Shown: positions 36,446 to 48,151 of the stretch, piece after piece
Layout: the number at the start of each line of letters is the position of its first letter
How positions within the stretch are numbered: the first letter of the stretch is position 1
DNA from: Toxonevra muliebris
Lineage: Eukaryota > Arthropoda > Insecta > Diptera > Pallopteridae
Assembly: GCA_963691655.1 (NCBI GenBank)
Contig: OY829327.1
Coordinates: 54,944,079 to 55,008,078 of the forward strand
Direction: 5' to 3'
Length of the DNA: 64,000 bases
Program-made: the position numbers and the translations under genes
Notes under the pieces: generated by a model
Seen by the model: the letters and a program-made list of their open reading frames with translations, nothing else
Told to the model about the DNA's origin: nothing
Database searches by the model: none

Positions 36446-39074
36446 GCATTAAAGGTTGACGTAACATTAATTTTGCATTTGATGAAACCTTGTTTTTCGG
36501 TAAAGCATGCACTGGCACTCCTTCTATGACAAATATTAAGCAAAAAGGCATTTTTTAAACTTGATTTCTTTATATTTGTCCAGCTTTTCAAATTTTTAGC
36601 CCACTGTGCGTCAGAAACCGCTCAATATGCACAAGCTATACTTATTGTGCTTAGCCTTTGCACGATCCGTATTTTCGTTAATTGTGCGTATTTATCAATC
36701 AGTGTTTCGATAACAGTTTAGTTATAATTTTTTTCATTAATTTATAACAGTACGATTGGGTTCGAATGTGATTGTGAATGTTGTGATAATAATCCATTAA
36801 GGTTCTGATTACAAGCATTCCTCATAATCTAATATAACATGGAGACAAGAGTGTAGCGCACAGTAAGCTGTACATAATAAAAGGTTAACTGAACAAAGTG
36901 ATGAAGCAGGCAAACTTAATCGAATCAAAGTGAAAATTTTCCTAAACAACACGATGTTGTTCACACCCAACCCGCCCCCCCTCCCCCCCACTTACATACA
37001 TGCACATTTACGTGTGCATATACACATACACGTAAGAGCTGCTTATTGTTATTATATTAGTGTTTACGTATGTGTGTGTGTGTGTTCAGTGTAACGTGAT
37101 ATTATATTGCACCTTTCCGTTTCCGCTTAAAGCCTTTGCACTATGGTGTTCGTGTTGGGTGTTTATAGCATTTCGTCATCATCGCCGACGTCATCGTCAG
37201 CAACACGTTTTTCATAAACGAATATGTTGCTGCGCTTTTAACTATTTATAACGATACGTCAACGCATTCATAATAAACGACGTTATTGTTATTATAGTTG
37301 TTGCTTTTGCTGTTGTTGTTTTGATTGTCATTGTTGCTGCCTGGGTGCGGTGTAGTAGCGCGTGTCACATATGGAAAAAGGTGAGAATTGTTATTTGTTT
37401 ATTGCGCCTTTTAATACTGCGACTTTGTCGTCCGACGATGTCGTTGTGGCAACAATCGTTGCAATAACATACGGAATGCAACTTCTGACCATAATGTGGG
37501 GAATGATTGTGGGTTTTGGTTGGCTGGTTGCTCATGGGCTTCATGTGCTCATTGTGGGCAAATTTCATTTGTTGCTACTTTGTTATTATAATGCTGTGTT
37601 TCTATTCTCAACACACCACCACACCTATCTTTTTCCCCCTCCTTTTTCCACCCTTTTCCAATTTTTTCGCCCTTTTTTATGTCTGCACTCGCACTCTGTT
37701 GAGCTTTATCGCGTGACATGCAACCAAGGATTATTGCCACTTGTCTTTTTGGATGTCTTGCACACAACCACACATGCACGCACACCCACTCTACAACTCT
37801 GTAGAATATGCAACAAATTGTAGCTCGACATATACGAGTAAATTGTCTCTTGCATGAAATTCATCGTTATTAAAACCATTCATCCGTTCGTCTGATGGTC
37901 TGTCTGCCTATCTAGGGTATTTTTCCTGTTGCTATTGTAGCACTCGTTTAAATTGCATGTTAGAAATCGCCATTACACGCCTAAAAGTATGCACGCAAGA
38001 ACTAGAAAAAACAACATTCGCTGGCTGCAGCACAATGTAATCGATAACGTGCTTGCTCATGTGAATATTACATGCCCCTGCGAGCGCCAAAGCGATTAAT
38101 CCAACAAATATTAGTGGCGACATTGATAAATCCTTCATCTGATGTATGCGATGGGATTTTGTACATGTTTGTATTATGTAGGTACATGCAATGTGCTTTG
38201 AAGTCGTCAAGCTGGCCATTAGCATGCTTTCTATTATCATCATAAATGAGATTTTGTCTTACATTATAATCGCGATTGCTAATAAAAATGTTCAGAAATA
38301 AATTGAATGATTTTGAACACGTTGAGAGTAAATGCAAATTAGTTTATAAGGACTAAAATAAAAACTACTCAGAAATCTTACTGATCTATGAGGGACTGAG
38401 TACGATAACTGGAATCTCTAATTGATTAATTCTCTAATTAATGAACAAAACTTTTTTCCCCGAGACGTGCCTAAGTCTTCTACAATTCCATGCCACATAC
38501 TCAAATAGAATATTTTCTGTTACTGATAGTTCAGAACATATCGCTCCTTTGTTACAAGACTGTTAAAAACCAATTAAAAAAAGTATACAGAAATAGCTAT
38601 TAATTAATGATTTATCTTGAGTAAAAAAAAAAATCATAATGGTGTTATGAACTGTCCTCGTAAGAGAAGATTTTCTCAAAAATTAGTTTTTTTACTTATG
38701 ACAGTTTTGCAGAAAACGAGCCATAATCTATGGCCAGACAAAAAAGTTCACAATTTTTTTTATATTACCTTTATAAAAATAACCACGAAGCTGGGGAATG
38801 GACGTTCCAGTGGGAGAATAAAAAGCTGGCTCCTATCAGAACTTTCCTTTTTAAAGATATTGTAGTCCTTCCTCAACATGATAAGATCTGAAAATGATTA
38901 AAGTGTTATTAATTCTATTACACACAATTATCTTATAAATCTCGGCTACCGTAAAAATCATTTTACAGATAAAAAAAGTAAAATTCTAAAACTACAGTTA
39001 ATGCTCGATAATCTCGAAACTCGTTAACTTGGAGAATGCAGTAATTCGAACACTATATTTTCTGCCATTGTTTA
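36446..39074. other. Gene-free, microsatellite-rich DNA
   Basis: (GT)n near 37069-37084, TTG-rich tracts near 37285-37335, and hydrophobic short frames caused by T-rich sequence (37362-37823). I do not support these as genes: no family match, no conserved motif and biased composition. Confidence 0.45.
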
Positions 39075-39350
39075 ATGGGACGTGGCCGAACCTTATATAC
39101 CCTACACACCCATTGACAAACACCGATTTCCATTTACCGGTAGGTGGACGTGGTTATTACACGATATTGATTGTATTTGCATGAACGATTTTATCATCAT
39201 AATTCTATACCAAACCTTGTTGATTTGTACCAACATTTATTTTTTTTTTATTATTCTTTGAAGATGTCACTTGTATGGGAGGTAGGCGTGGCTATGGCGC
39301 AATGTTAACACAACAATCGTTCCAGTTATTCTAAAGACTATTTCAACCGT
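39075..39350. repeat. Dispersed GGGCGTGGC-type repeat, copy 3
   Basis: GGTAGGTGGACGTGGTTATT and, about 130 bp on, GTATGGGAGGTAGGCGTGGC match the repeated blocks of the families at 11590 and 63640. Confidence 0.45.
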
Positions 39351-40041
39351 GGGTACCAAATTTCAATTAATCTCATTTTAAATTTCATTTGATACACTTA
39401 GCCACATAAGTGAACTTACGATACAATTTTTCGATTTTTTTCGTAATATTTAAAAAGTTTGGTTTTTTGCACTGATAACAACAAACAAGGCAATTTCTAT
39501 TAAAGTGGCATGTAAAAAGAAGGCAAACCGGAACCCCTATATTAGGGTGGCCCTTAGCTGTAGCTAATTTTTCAAAAGTAAAAATGTTGCTACTCCCTTG
39601 CACTAATCTGGTTCCAATCAAGGAAAAAACGGACTGTGCAAAACTTCAGCTCCATCGGACAACTTCTAGGCGACACTCAAACGCCTTAAAGTTGAAGCAT
39701 TGTATACGCAACTATTAACTCCATGACCAACATGAAAAAAAGAATTTTAATGAAATTCACTTGAAATGCAGAAAGTAACTCAGCAACCCTCAAACATATG
39801 CTTGTCGAAAACAGGGCATATATGGTATATTTTTTTAGCGTTTTGCATTTTGTTTTCATAACAGTTGCTCTTGTAATATTTCTGTGGTTAAAATTAAAAA
39901 CAGCATGACTGGAGTTAAAATGGAAAATATTTTATCACATATTTTTGACTATAAATAATTAACTGATGCGAACTTTTAAATAATTTTTAGAACTATATAT
40001 CGTTTTTAGAATGATGTTTTTTTTGAAGATAAAATCGTTTT

Positions 40042-40155
40042 AAACAATAGCTGCGTTTTATTCGCCACTTGCTTCTAGTTATGTATAACTAATAGCGATA
40101 ATTGTATGGGAAAACAACAACAAAGCCGCAGAAATAACACGTATAATTATGGCAC
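40042..40155 (+). repeat. 115-bp dispersed repeat, copy inside hAT
   Basis: About 90% identical by eye to the reverse complement of 13012-13125. Its location inside a hAT element suggests it is either part of that family or an insertion into it. Confidence 0.65.
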
Positions 40156-40350
40156 ACAAAAATTATTCTTCTTCTCCAAACTTATAAAGTCAAAAACGAA
40201 ATTCGATTCCCAATGAAGTTCCTCTTTTATCGTGTGTCCACCTAAATTCGAAATTCAAAATTTCAACGAAATTCACTTTCGTGTATCCTCACTATAACAG
40301 AGAATTTAATAGGGTACTTGTTGGGTATATTTTTTGTTGATCAACTTCAT

Positions 40351-40575
40351 TTATTGTGAAAATGTTATTGTATTTCTGAATGAGTTTCCCTTTTTTTCTG
40401 CAACGTCATCGACAACAACTTTCTTCCCAAGTTTTTCAATTCCATTTTTGTAACCTGGATCATCTTTCCATGTTGAAAGTTCTTTGTTAAAGAAATCGGT
40501 ACTGATAGAAAACTTTGCGAAGAAAATTTTTGTACCAGGAGTTACAAAAAACGTAAACTCGATGTTAATAAACAA
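40351..40575 (-). pseudogene. hAT transposase C-terminal relic
   Basis: A 74-codon frame reading FFNKELSTWKDDPGYKNGIE, then KLGKKVVVDDVAEKKG. The 'W..D..Y.....L..L.VVND.AERG' pattern is, from memory, a conserved block near the C-terminus of a widespread arthropod hAT-like transposase group. Here it is partly eroded (VVVDDVAEKKG). Flanking frames are broken. Its place inside an element with hAT ends supports the reading. Confidence 0.55.
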
Positions 40576-41370
40576 AGAAAAATGAGTTTTTTGTAGCCTG
40601 CTTCCAATATAATTTAAGCTTTGTATGCTGTAACCGCTGTTGGCACATTTTCATCAAATAATGATAGAGCTACTGTTTGGGAGCTAAGTACTCGAGGTGG
40701 GTGACAAACTTCTCCGCAGCACCTTTCTGATTTTTCGATCAATATCTTGATAATTTATCAATGTAGGCATAAACAAAATGTAATGATAAGGTGTTTTAAT
40801 TCCATCTGGTTACAGAAACTAGGCTCGAACGTGCACCCGAGCAGGAAAAATACAAATTCTTTTTAAGAATTCTTCCCCTTATGAGATAACTGAAACTGAT
40901 CTTGAGAAAGGTTTATCTTGAACGCATAAGTCCTTTTTAACTCTAACAATTCTGGCTAATCATCTCTGTGTTGTTTCTTCATAGAAAGGTGTTATTCAAG
41001 AAATCCAAAAACAAAAAATAGATTTATCTGAAAAAATTACTTTCCGAGCGGCAATGTACAAATTCATGATCGATAAGGGTCGCCTAGCAGTTGTCCGATT
41101 GAGCTCAAATTTTGCACAGATTGTTTCTTTATTAGTTGAAACAAGATAGGGGTCTGGGAAATAAACTTTTAAAAAGTTGAAATGTAAGGGCCACCCTACC
41201 CTATATAATGAAATCCTACAAAACTACAGCCTTTGCCTTCTCGTCTATCAGAGGCCGCTAAGCCAATTTAGGCCATACAAAATATTAAACTTTAATTTTA
41301 AATATTGTATTACGTTAGAAAACCGAATTGAAAGAAAATCGTATGTTGACTTATGTGGCTAGGTGTATGT

Positions 41371-41540
41371 GTTTTTGAAAATTTAATTTACATGAGAGGC
41401 GCCTACTTAACCGATTTGTCCCATTTCAAAACTTAACATCAACCTGATCATAAGAAATGTTTGTACTACAACGAGTTATCTTGTTCACAGAGGGATGGAC
41501 TAAATCGACTCCGCAATGTACGCTGATCATTTATATACAT
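41371..41540. other. Short spacer
   Basis: Nothing recognised between the TA-flanked element and the LTR. Confidence 0.3.
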
Positions 41541-41544
41541 ATAT

Positions 41545-42317
41545 TGTAACCAACCGTTTCCCGGTCTAAGGCTGAGGTAGTTTCAGCGGTCTGCAGACGT
41601 TCTTTTGTTATAAAATATACAATTTACAGGGGACCCTTACTATTTATTTTAGACACAAGGATAGCAATACAATTGTTTAATATAAAAAAAAACAACAACT
41701 CAACCACAATTTCAAATTCACAATATTTCAGTGTAGCGCTGCTGTGCGCAATGTTGGTAACAATACTGGGGCGCTAACTGTAGCGCTACTGTGCGTACTG
41801 TAGTTAACGATGCTGGTGCGCTGGTAGTAGCGCTGCTGTGGGTAGTAAGTAACTGTGCTGGAGCGCGGACGGTAGCGCTGTTGCGCGATATCTAAGTAAC
41901 AATGCTGGGGTGCGTGCCTTCTCATCGCAGTATACTCTGCTGCTCCGTCGTCTTCCGTCCGGTTAACCAAGTCGGCTTACAACCACGCACGTTGCTCCGT
42001 AACAAGTTACACACGTCATGAATGGAAGCAAGACCTGGAGTTTTTCAAATTTCGTTCATTACTGCGTCACTAGGATACGTCCGTTCCTGGGTGGAGCTTA
42101 CTACTAGGATATGTCTGTCACTGGGCCATTGGCACACTGCTGATTACTCACCCGCACGTCTTTCCTTCAGCAGCTACCCGCACAATGAAAGTTGTTGTGC
42201 TATCGGCACAATGGGGAAGAGCTCTGCCTTGCCCGCTTTCTTATAGGCATTTCTTTCTTTTCTCTTGATTTTCCAGTTTGCTGCAGTCGCGATTTGGCCC
42301 AAAATTATGCCGTCGCA
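41545..42317 (-). mobile_element. Solo LTR 2, 773 bp
   Basis: Plus-strand ends are TGTAACCAACC and GCCGTCGCA; in the opposite sense it starts TGCGACGGCATA and ends GGTTGGTTACA. LTR 1 correspondingly starts TGTGACGACATA and ends GGTTCGTTACA. A perfect 4-bp duplication ATAT flanks it (41541-41544 and 42318-42321). A minus-strand AATAAA lies near 41645. Four 46-48-bp tandem units around TAGCGCTGCTGTGCG occupy about 41732-41920, the same relative place as the repeats in LTR 1. No pol or gag sequence is attached. Confidence 0.75.
41732..41920. repeat. Minisatellite inside solo LTR, four 46-48-bp units
   Basis: Units begin TGTAGCGCTGCTGTGCG, TGTAGCGCTACTGTGCG, TAGTAGCGCTGCTGTGG and GGTAGCGCTGTTGCGCG, and each continues with an AACAATGCTGG-like segment. 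The minus-strand 80-codon frame over it is a by-product. Confidence 0.8.
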
Positions 42318-42321
42318 ATAT

Positions 42322-44306
42322 ATCCACATATATGACTTATCCCTACGACACCTAGTTATGGGCTTTAGAAATAACTTCAGTGACCTCAAGTATTTTATTC
42401 AAGGGTTAATTTCTAAAAAAAAAGTTGATGGTTTTGACCTTTAGTGACCCCAAAATTTTTTGATGGGAATATTTTTTAAACTACACTTTTATAGGTTCCC
42501 CAACTATTTTGTCAACATGGTCATATATTAGATAATACTGTGCAACAATTTTCAGGAAATTGTTTCGGGGCTCAACGAAATCTATCTGATATAAAAGTAT
42601 TAGTTAGTGGTGGTACAACTCTAGTTGGATTTTGGTTCACCTCATAACAATTTTTTTTTTTACAGTACCTTTAAATTTACAAAGTTTATTTGAGATGAAT
42701 CTTGCCTTCAGGAACCCATATTAAAATTCTACGCGAAGTATTTTCTCACAATGTTTTAACCCATTAACTACTACGTATAAGAAATTTCATAAAAGTCTCT
42801 TTCAAATTTTTTTAAAATTTTTATATATCTTGAATATATGTACAGTAGACCTTTGGTACCGTTATGTTGTCTCCTGATTTGAGAGAGACACTTTTTGACT
42901 CTATTCGGCAGTTGGCTTTATCCTGCCGTTACCCTTTCCTTTTAACAGCGGATGGTTAGTCACTGAAAAATGTTTTGATTACATCTAAAATTTAACTTGG
43001 CTTTGAAATGAACATGTTTAATTCTATCCTTTTTCTATTTATCTTTGTGACAATTTACATATAACTTTTCAAATTATATAACACTAAAATGTAACCACAT
43101 AAGACTTTTTCGCCACAATGTATGCAATGAAAATATAATGTTGCATGTAATTTACCACACCCAAAAAATTGTTACAATGCTGCAATATGAGAAAAAAAAT
43201 AAGCAAAAATAAATACAACAACGACGAGAAGAGAACATAAAATCATTTTTCGACATGCTTGTATAATGCTGCAATATGATATGTTGCTGTTGCTGGTGAT
43301 GTTGCTAACTAAACCAAAGATATCACACATAAATACACCCAAACGTGAATGTGCATGTATGTGCTTTCCCACACCCCAAACTCTCAGTATAGCACTATAT
43401 TTGGCTGTAAGCCTTGTGGCGATTATGTCTGGACATTTGTGTTTGTCAACCAACAGCAACAACTACAGCATCAGTGTTGCAGTAGATTATTTTTGTGGTT
43501 TTTTCATGCGGTGGTCGCAAAAGCGAACGAAACATTGTAGATGAGTGTAGAGTGGTGGGAGTGCTGGAAGTGGTGGAAGTGGTGGAAGTGGTAGACAGCA
43601 ACAGTGAATTCGGTATAAAGTGTCAAATGTTTTGGTCTCGTACAAATGACACTTGAAGCTTAACATCTGCAGGATGTACATACAAAAATACATACAATTT
43701 TCTTCTTCGTATTTCTGCTGCTTTAACAACAGCAACCAATTTGTAATGTCACTACAACGACATTATACACAATGTTGTATATCCAATTAAAAAAAATCAA
43801 TGTGTGATGGATCTAATCCTGCATCTAACTACGAGCATCTTTTGCAATCGATGATTTATTGTTGCACAGACCGAAGGGGATGGAGTGATTTGAAAATCGA
43901 TACGAAATTTTTAGTATTAAGTACTTTATTGTGCTCTATTCTAAATTACATGTATGCATATCTGACTTTGCTGACTAGTGTTTTTTCGCATCATATATAC
44001 CTACACAGATACTTTTGGATCTTTAATGCTTGAAATTTAGCCAATCAAAAAGTTCATATGAGCTTCCGCAAGGATTTTCACAATTTGAATCCTGATGACA
44101 TTTTCGTCTCGTCTCCGTTTTAAATTAATTATGAGTTCATTTAATAAACAATTTGACTTGTATTCTTTCCGTGCAGGAAATTTCTTGTTGTTGTTGTTGT
44201 CTGCTAAAAAGTACTTTACTTTTACTTCGTTACTTACACACATTCTAAATAAATGAAGTCTTTCTTATTACACTTGGAAAAATAAATCTTACATAAGTTT
44301 TAAACG
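42322..44306. other. Gene-free DNA with a small minisatellite
   Basis: A 9-bp repeat GGTGGAAGT lies at about 43550-43594. The sequence TTAACCCATTAACTACTACG near 42758 resembles a piggyBac-type end but has no partner. No genes supported. Confidence 0.45.
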
Positions 44307-44518
44307 GTTAACCCTCTAACCGGCCAATTTTTGTTTTCGATGAAACAATTCTCATAACATTTAGGAAACCATAAAAAAGTGCTAGCTCTTTTTTTGGTAG
44401 AAAGATTCCGGATGTGTTGGAAATCAGAATAAATAACTCACCTTGCTATATTGTGAAATCAAGTAAAACGTTAAAGTCCGATAAAAATTTCACTAATCGT
44501 TCTTTGCCACCTAATACC

Positions 44519-44935
44519 TTAACCCTTTTGGGACCGTAAAGAAACTAGAAGCTATAGCGCAAACCAAACCGGATATTTCCTGACCGCCGTGCTCCTGAAG
44601 GTCTGAAATTTCATGAGTCACTGCCCACCCTGGGGGCTTAATGGGCATTTTTACGAGTTTTTTTAGTAAATTTTTATCAGATGTTTTTTCAAAGATGGGC
44701 AGAGTCTTTTGCTGTTAATTTTTTACTTCATTCTTTCTTGACCGTAAAGAAACTAGAAGCGATAGAGCAAAATCGAATTTGAATTCGCCTGCGCTGACTC
44801 CCATTTTATTGTAAAAATTTTGAAAAGTTTCTATTGAGGACTTTAGGGTAGTTAGTGATCGATATCAAAACTTTATTTCCAAAGAAAAACTAAAATTGAA
44901 ATAAAATGGGAAATCATGTTTTATTTACCTACCAG
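44519..44935. mobile_element. Partial piggyBac-like copy
   Basis: TTAA (44519-44522) then CCCTTTTGGGACCGTAAAG matches the left end of the element at 17068-17716. Two copies of GACCGTAAAGAAACTAGAAG (near 44534 and 44748) and the GGGAAATC block near 44910 follow in the same order. No right terminus: it abuts a hAT-family fragment. Another TTAACCCTCTAACCGG lies at 44308. Confidence 0.5.
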
Positions 44936-44944
44936 ACAGTCCTG

Positions 44945-45060
44945 AGATGGCCGTATTTAGGGGTTCTGACCGACCCACCATTTGAAATCTTAGTTACACT
45001 AGGCGAGCAAATCTGATTTATTTTCTTTGACATGAGGCTTGATTTCGGATTGTATGTATT
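44945..45060 (-). mobile_element. Terminal fragment of the CAGGGCCGTA hAT family
   Basis: GGCCGTATTTAGGGGTTCTGACC, shortened here to its core GTATTTAGGGGTTCTGAC, plus AATCTTAGTTACACTAGGCG and CATGAGGCTTGATTTCGGAT, match the reverse complement of the right 230 bp of the element at 34193-35236. Confidence 0.55.
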
Positions 45061-47415
45061 ACTGAAAAGTAATTTATCATTTTCTTGGCTTGAACTTCGA
45101 TCTGAAAAATTTGAGTTTTCGTTTGAAATTTGATTGAAATTTCCGCTTAAATTTCTATCCGATTTTAGTTTGAATTTTGGACTCAGTTTTGTTCCAGATA
45201 TCTCTTAATTTTTGGTCTGTATTTTTTGGTATAAAAATTAATAAGATTTTTGCACTAGTTTTTGGTCTAGGTCTGGGTTTTGCTCAATACTGAAACTGAT
45301 ATTTATCATTTAATTTAGTAAAATCAGATCTCCCTAAATCCAAATTATAGAACCCCCACTACTCAAGTGGATCATAAAATAAGAAACAGTCTGAAGTATT
45401 TATTTAAATCAGTTTACCCATTTGACGAATCTATCGTATCTACCAAATGTATGATCTGTTGTTTCTGTGGTTTTTGCTAGTATTTTTCTTCCTGTGTGCA
45501 AACTTTTTGTATTGAGGTAAAACTTGTGTGTATTTTACAAAAAGAACAATGACAATGACCATAGCAAATTCTACATAGTGTAACTTTTTGCTGTGCTAGT
45601 GCATATCACATGTCGACATCAACAGTGAATTCTTCTTCTCTTTGTCCACATCCGTAACCGGTTCATATATATAGATACTTCCGTTCCAGACAACAACAAC
45701 AACAACAACGACGACAACTGTCAGTAGTAGACATTGTCTCCGTGCAGTAGCATGCAACCACAACAACAACACCACCAAGCAGCGGCAGTAGCATCTGTAT
45801 GTAACTTCTTTTGCATTTAGTCCAAATGAATTGCTACATCAGCAGATGATTACATGGTTTAGTATGATGAAATAATTCTTTAGCAACTGCTTCTTTTTCC
45901 TTAACATTTTCATATACAATAAATGTATAATTTTTTCTGGTGACACTTGCTGCCTCACATATACATACATACATACATGCACATAAACAACATATACATA
46001 CTCGTATAAATTTCTAAAACAAAAACATGAATACTTTTTATTATGACAGCAGACATCAGAGACTTGTAGCTTCAAGTTTTATAGGAAGCAGCATGCAAGG
46101 AAAGCAGCAAAAAGCAAGAAGTACGCATGCAACAAAAAACTACAACGCGGAAGCATTTGAAGGAGAAGCGTCAGTAGCAACAGCAAAAAGAGCTCTCAAA
46201 GTCGCTGGATGCTTTTGCTGCTGTTCCTGGCTGGCTGGCTGAATCTAAGGAGCAAGTAGTTGAGTTATGCAAGATAATGCATAATAATAATAATACATAT
46301 AAATATAATAAAATTGTGCATGTGTGTGTGTCCGCACATGTGTGTGACAAAACACTTAAAGTGTGATGAAAACGTTTGCATCCACAAATGATGGTCATTA
46401 ATTTTCGCTGTGTGAAAACGTTGGCAAGGATACAAATTGCACAAACTGCTGCTGCAAAATGGTTGAGTATGCAGTTTTTGTTTTTATTCTCTTTCTGGTC
46501 TTTTTTGTTTGTTTTCTTCATCATTTAAAACGGAATTTAAAGGATATAATAAAATATGACATGAAAATTTTATGAATTGAAAAGAAAAACAATTTTAGCA
46601 ACTTCAAAACAAATACTCGCAATTTACTGGAAAACTTTTTAATCATAAATGCTAATAACAAAAATACCAACAACTCTTGCATTTAGTTTTTTTTCACGTA
46701 AATTTACCTGTTTTTTTTTAGTTTTCCACTTTTTTTAATATTTTAGTTTTGTTAATGTATGTGTTTTGTGGAAAAGATCAACAGCAACATAAAATTTTTA
46801 ACCAACAATAATAATTAAGTTAACAATAACTAGAAGAAATTCCTGTGAAATTACAAATTTTTGCTAGCGCTCACTCGCGCTGTTATCTTAATTGACAGTG
46901 GAACATGAAGTATAAAAACAACAACAACCTGATGGACTTACGAATGAATGGACGTGGATGTAGATATTTATGTATGCTGACTGAAAGTGCCAGGAAATGG
47001 ATGGTGTAGGGATACACGAATGGACTAACATAAATGAATAACAAAAAGTTAAACTTTTCAAAATTTGTTTTTTAGTTTTGAACAGAAATAGCCAGAAATT
47101 ACATTTTAGTTCTTTTTTTTGGCAGATAGAGAAAGGAATCTCAACTGTGCTGTTCTTGTTGTTATTTATGTTGTATCCAGCAAATAAAATACTCAAGAAT
47201 TTTAGTTTAAATATTTGAAATTGGTAAATTTCAAAAACGAAAACCTAATTAAATAATACGTATTGAAAAAAAAAAAACTTTTTGCTAAACATTACATATG
47301 GACGGACTAACAAAAGTTCCCTAAGTTAGTTGGAAAAATACAGACAAAAAAATATAATTTCATATCTTAAACTTTCATAAATTTTTATTTGGGAATTAAT
47401 TTTTCAATTTTTGTT
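45061..47415. other. Gene-free, low-complexity DNA
   Basis: About 45090-45330 is a decayed tandem tract around TTTTGGTCTGAATTT. Later come (CAA)n at about 45690-45712, (CATA)n near 45958-45977 and (GT)n near 46319-46331. No gene supported. Confidence 0.45.
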
Positions 47416-47419
47416 TTTT

Positions 47420-47660
47420 TTTTTTTTGGAAACAACCAGAAATCTCATGGAACTAGATCGGAACGGATTTCTTCAATGCCTGAAAGCTCCATAAAGTTTT
47501 TTGTTTTTCGGCAGTGCGCGTAGGCGCATTATAGTGATAGAGTGATTTTTTCTAGATTTCAAAAAAATTTTTGAATACCACTTAGCAGTTATCACATGAC
47601 CTGTTTCCAGTGGTACATTAGGTATATGTTTGGTTCTGGTATAGTAAATCGACATGATCA
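47420..47660 (-). pseudogene. mariner transposase relic
   Basis: Minus-strand translation gives VPLETGHVITAKWYSKIFL, like the block before the second catalytic aspartate of mariner transposases, and then in a shifted frame MELSGIEEIRSDLVP, a stop, and DFWLFPK. The latter fits the 'PYSPDLAP.DFFLFP' block around the third catalytic aspartate. The HDN motif region between them is scrambled. Frameshifts and stops show it is dead. Confidence 0.6.
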
Positions 47661-47689
47661 GTCTTATTTCTGACTTTTGTTATATTGCT

Positions 47690-48151
47690 TTAACCGGCGA
47701 ATGCTAATTTTTTAGGGTTCCATAACGTGGATTGCTGATTCGCTTCCGGATCGTACATAAAGAACCCAGCTTTGTCATCTATTCCCAAATTTTGTAAGAA
47801 AATATTGAGCAAAACAAATACGTTCTTCTTTTTGATTGGCATCCAAAATTCGTGAAACCCAACGAGCAGATTTTTTTTTATGTATTCCAGATGATTCTGT
47901 AATAGTTTTGGTTCTTTGTAAATTCTAATTTTGCCCAGTATAGGTACACTTGTATCGAGTTGCTCTCCACAGAAAAATATCCTGCCTGAAATTTTTGTAA
48001 AGAAAGACTTGACAAGGGATGACACGTTCACTCCGTGAACATTTTGGTATTCGTGGAAAATTTCCACTGACTTAAGTTCACATTGAACCACGAAGAGAAT
48101 GAAAATTCGAATTTCTTGCTGTGTTGGCGGTGGGATTTCTTCAATATTCAA
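47690..48151 (-). CDS. Unrecognised 153-codon ORF
   Basis: The frame begins at an ATG at 48151 (MNIEEIPPPTQQEIRIF) and stays open for 153 codons of balanced, non-repetitive composition. Notable stretches are FFTKISGRIFFCGEQLD, a lysine-rich central part and LGIDDKAGFFMYDPEANQQ near the end. I see no membrane segment, signal peptide or motif that I can name. It lies immediately upstream, in the same orientation, of the mariner relic, so it may belong to a transposable element. AT content is below that of neighbouring DNA. It could be an exon, a relic of an unidentified element, or chance. Confidence 0.3.
   Translation of the reverse strand: MNIEEIPPPTQQEIRIFILFVVQCELKSVEIFHEYQNVHGVNVSSLVKSFFTKISGRIFFCGEQLDTSVPILGKIRIYKEPKLLQNHLEYIKKNLLVGFHEFWMPIKKKNVFVLLNIFLQNLGIDDKAGFFMYDPEANQQSTLWNPKKLAFAG

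Larger units (their letters stand above)
39543..41198. mobile_element. hAT element with transposase relic, 1656 bp
   Basis: Ends are TAGGGTGGCCCTTAGC and, reverse-complemented, TAGGGTGGCCCTTACA. The perfect 8-bp duplication CCCTATAT flanks it (39535-39542 and 41199-41206). Sub-terminal arms are also inverted: ATCGGACAACTTCTAGGCGA at the left and the reverse complement of TCGCCTAGCAGTTGTCCGAT at the right. It includes a short minus-strand transposase scrap and the 115-bp repeat at 40042-40155. Confidence 0.9.
39395..41365. mobile_element. TA-flanked inverted-repeat element (Tc1/mariner-like MITE), interrupted
   Basis: Ends are CACTTAGCCACATAAGTG and, reverse-complemented, CACCTAGCCACATAAGTC, each next to a TA dinucleotide (39393-39394 and 41366-41367). 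Inverted similarity continues inwards (CTTACGAT / CATACGAT). Without the nested hAT element and one copy of its duplication it is about 307 bp. TA duplication and inverted ends suggest a Tc1/mariner-type MITE; there is no transposase. A partial copy lies at about 48960-52097. Confidence 0.6.

Noticed and set aside
37362..37823. 153-codon hydrophobic plus-strand frame, possibly a membrane protein
   Set aside because: Hydrophobicity follows from T-rich sequence, overlapping frames are open on both strands and no family is recognisable.
41728..41970. 80-codon repetitive minus-strand frame that could be a repeat protein
   Set aside because: It lies over the minisatellite inside the solo LTR; 46-48-bp units do not all keep frame and the frame is a by-product.
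42755..42980. piggyBac-like element beginning TTAACCCATTAACTAC
   Set aside because: No matching right end or second copy in the window.
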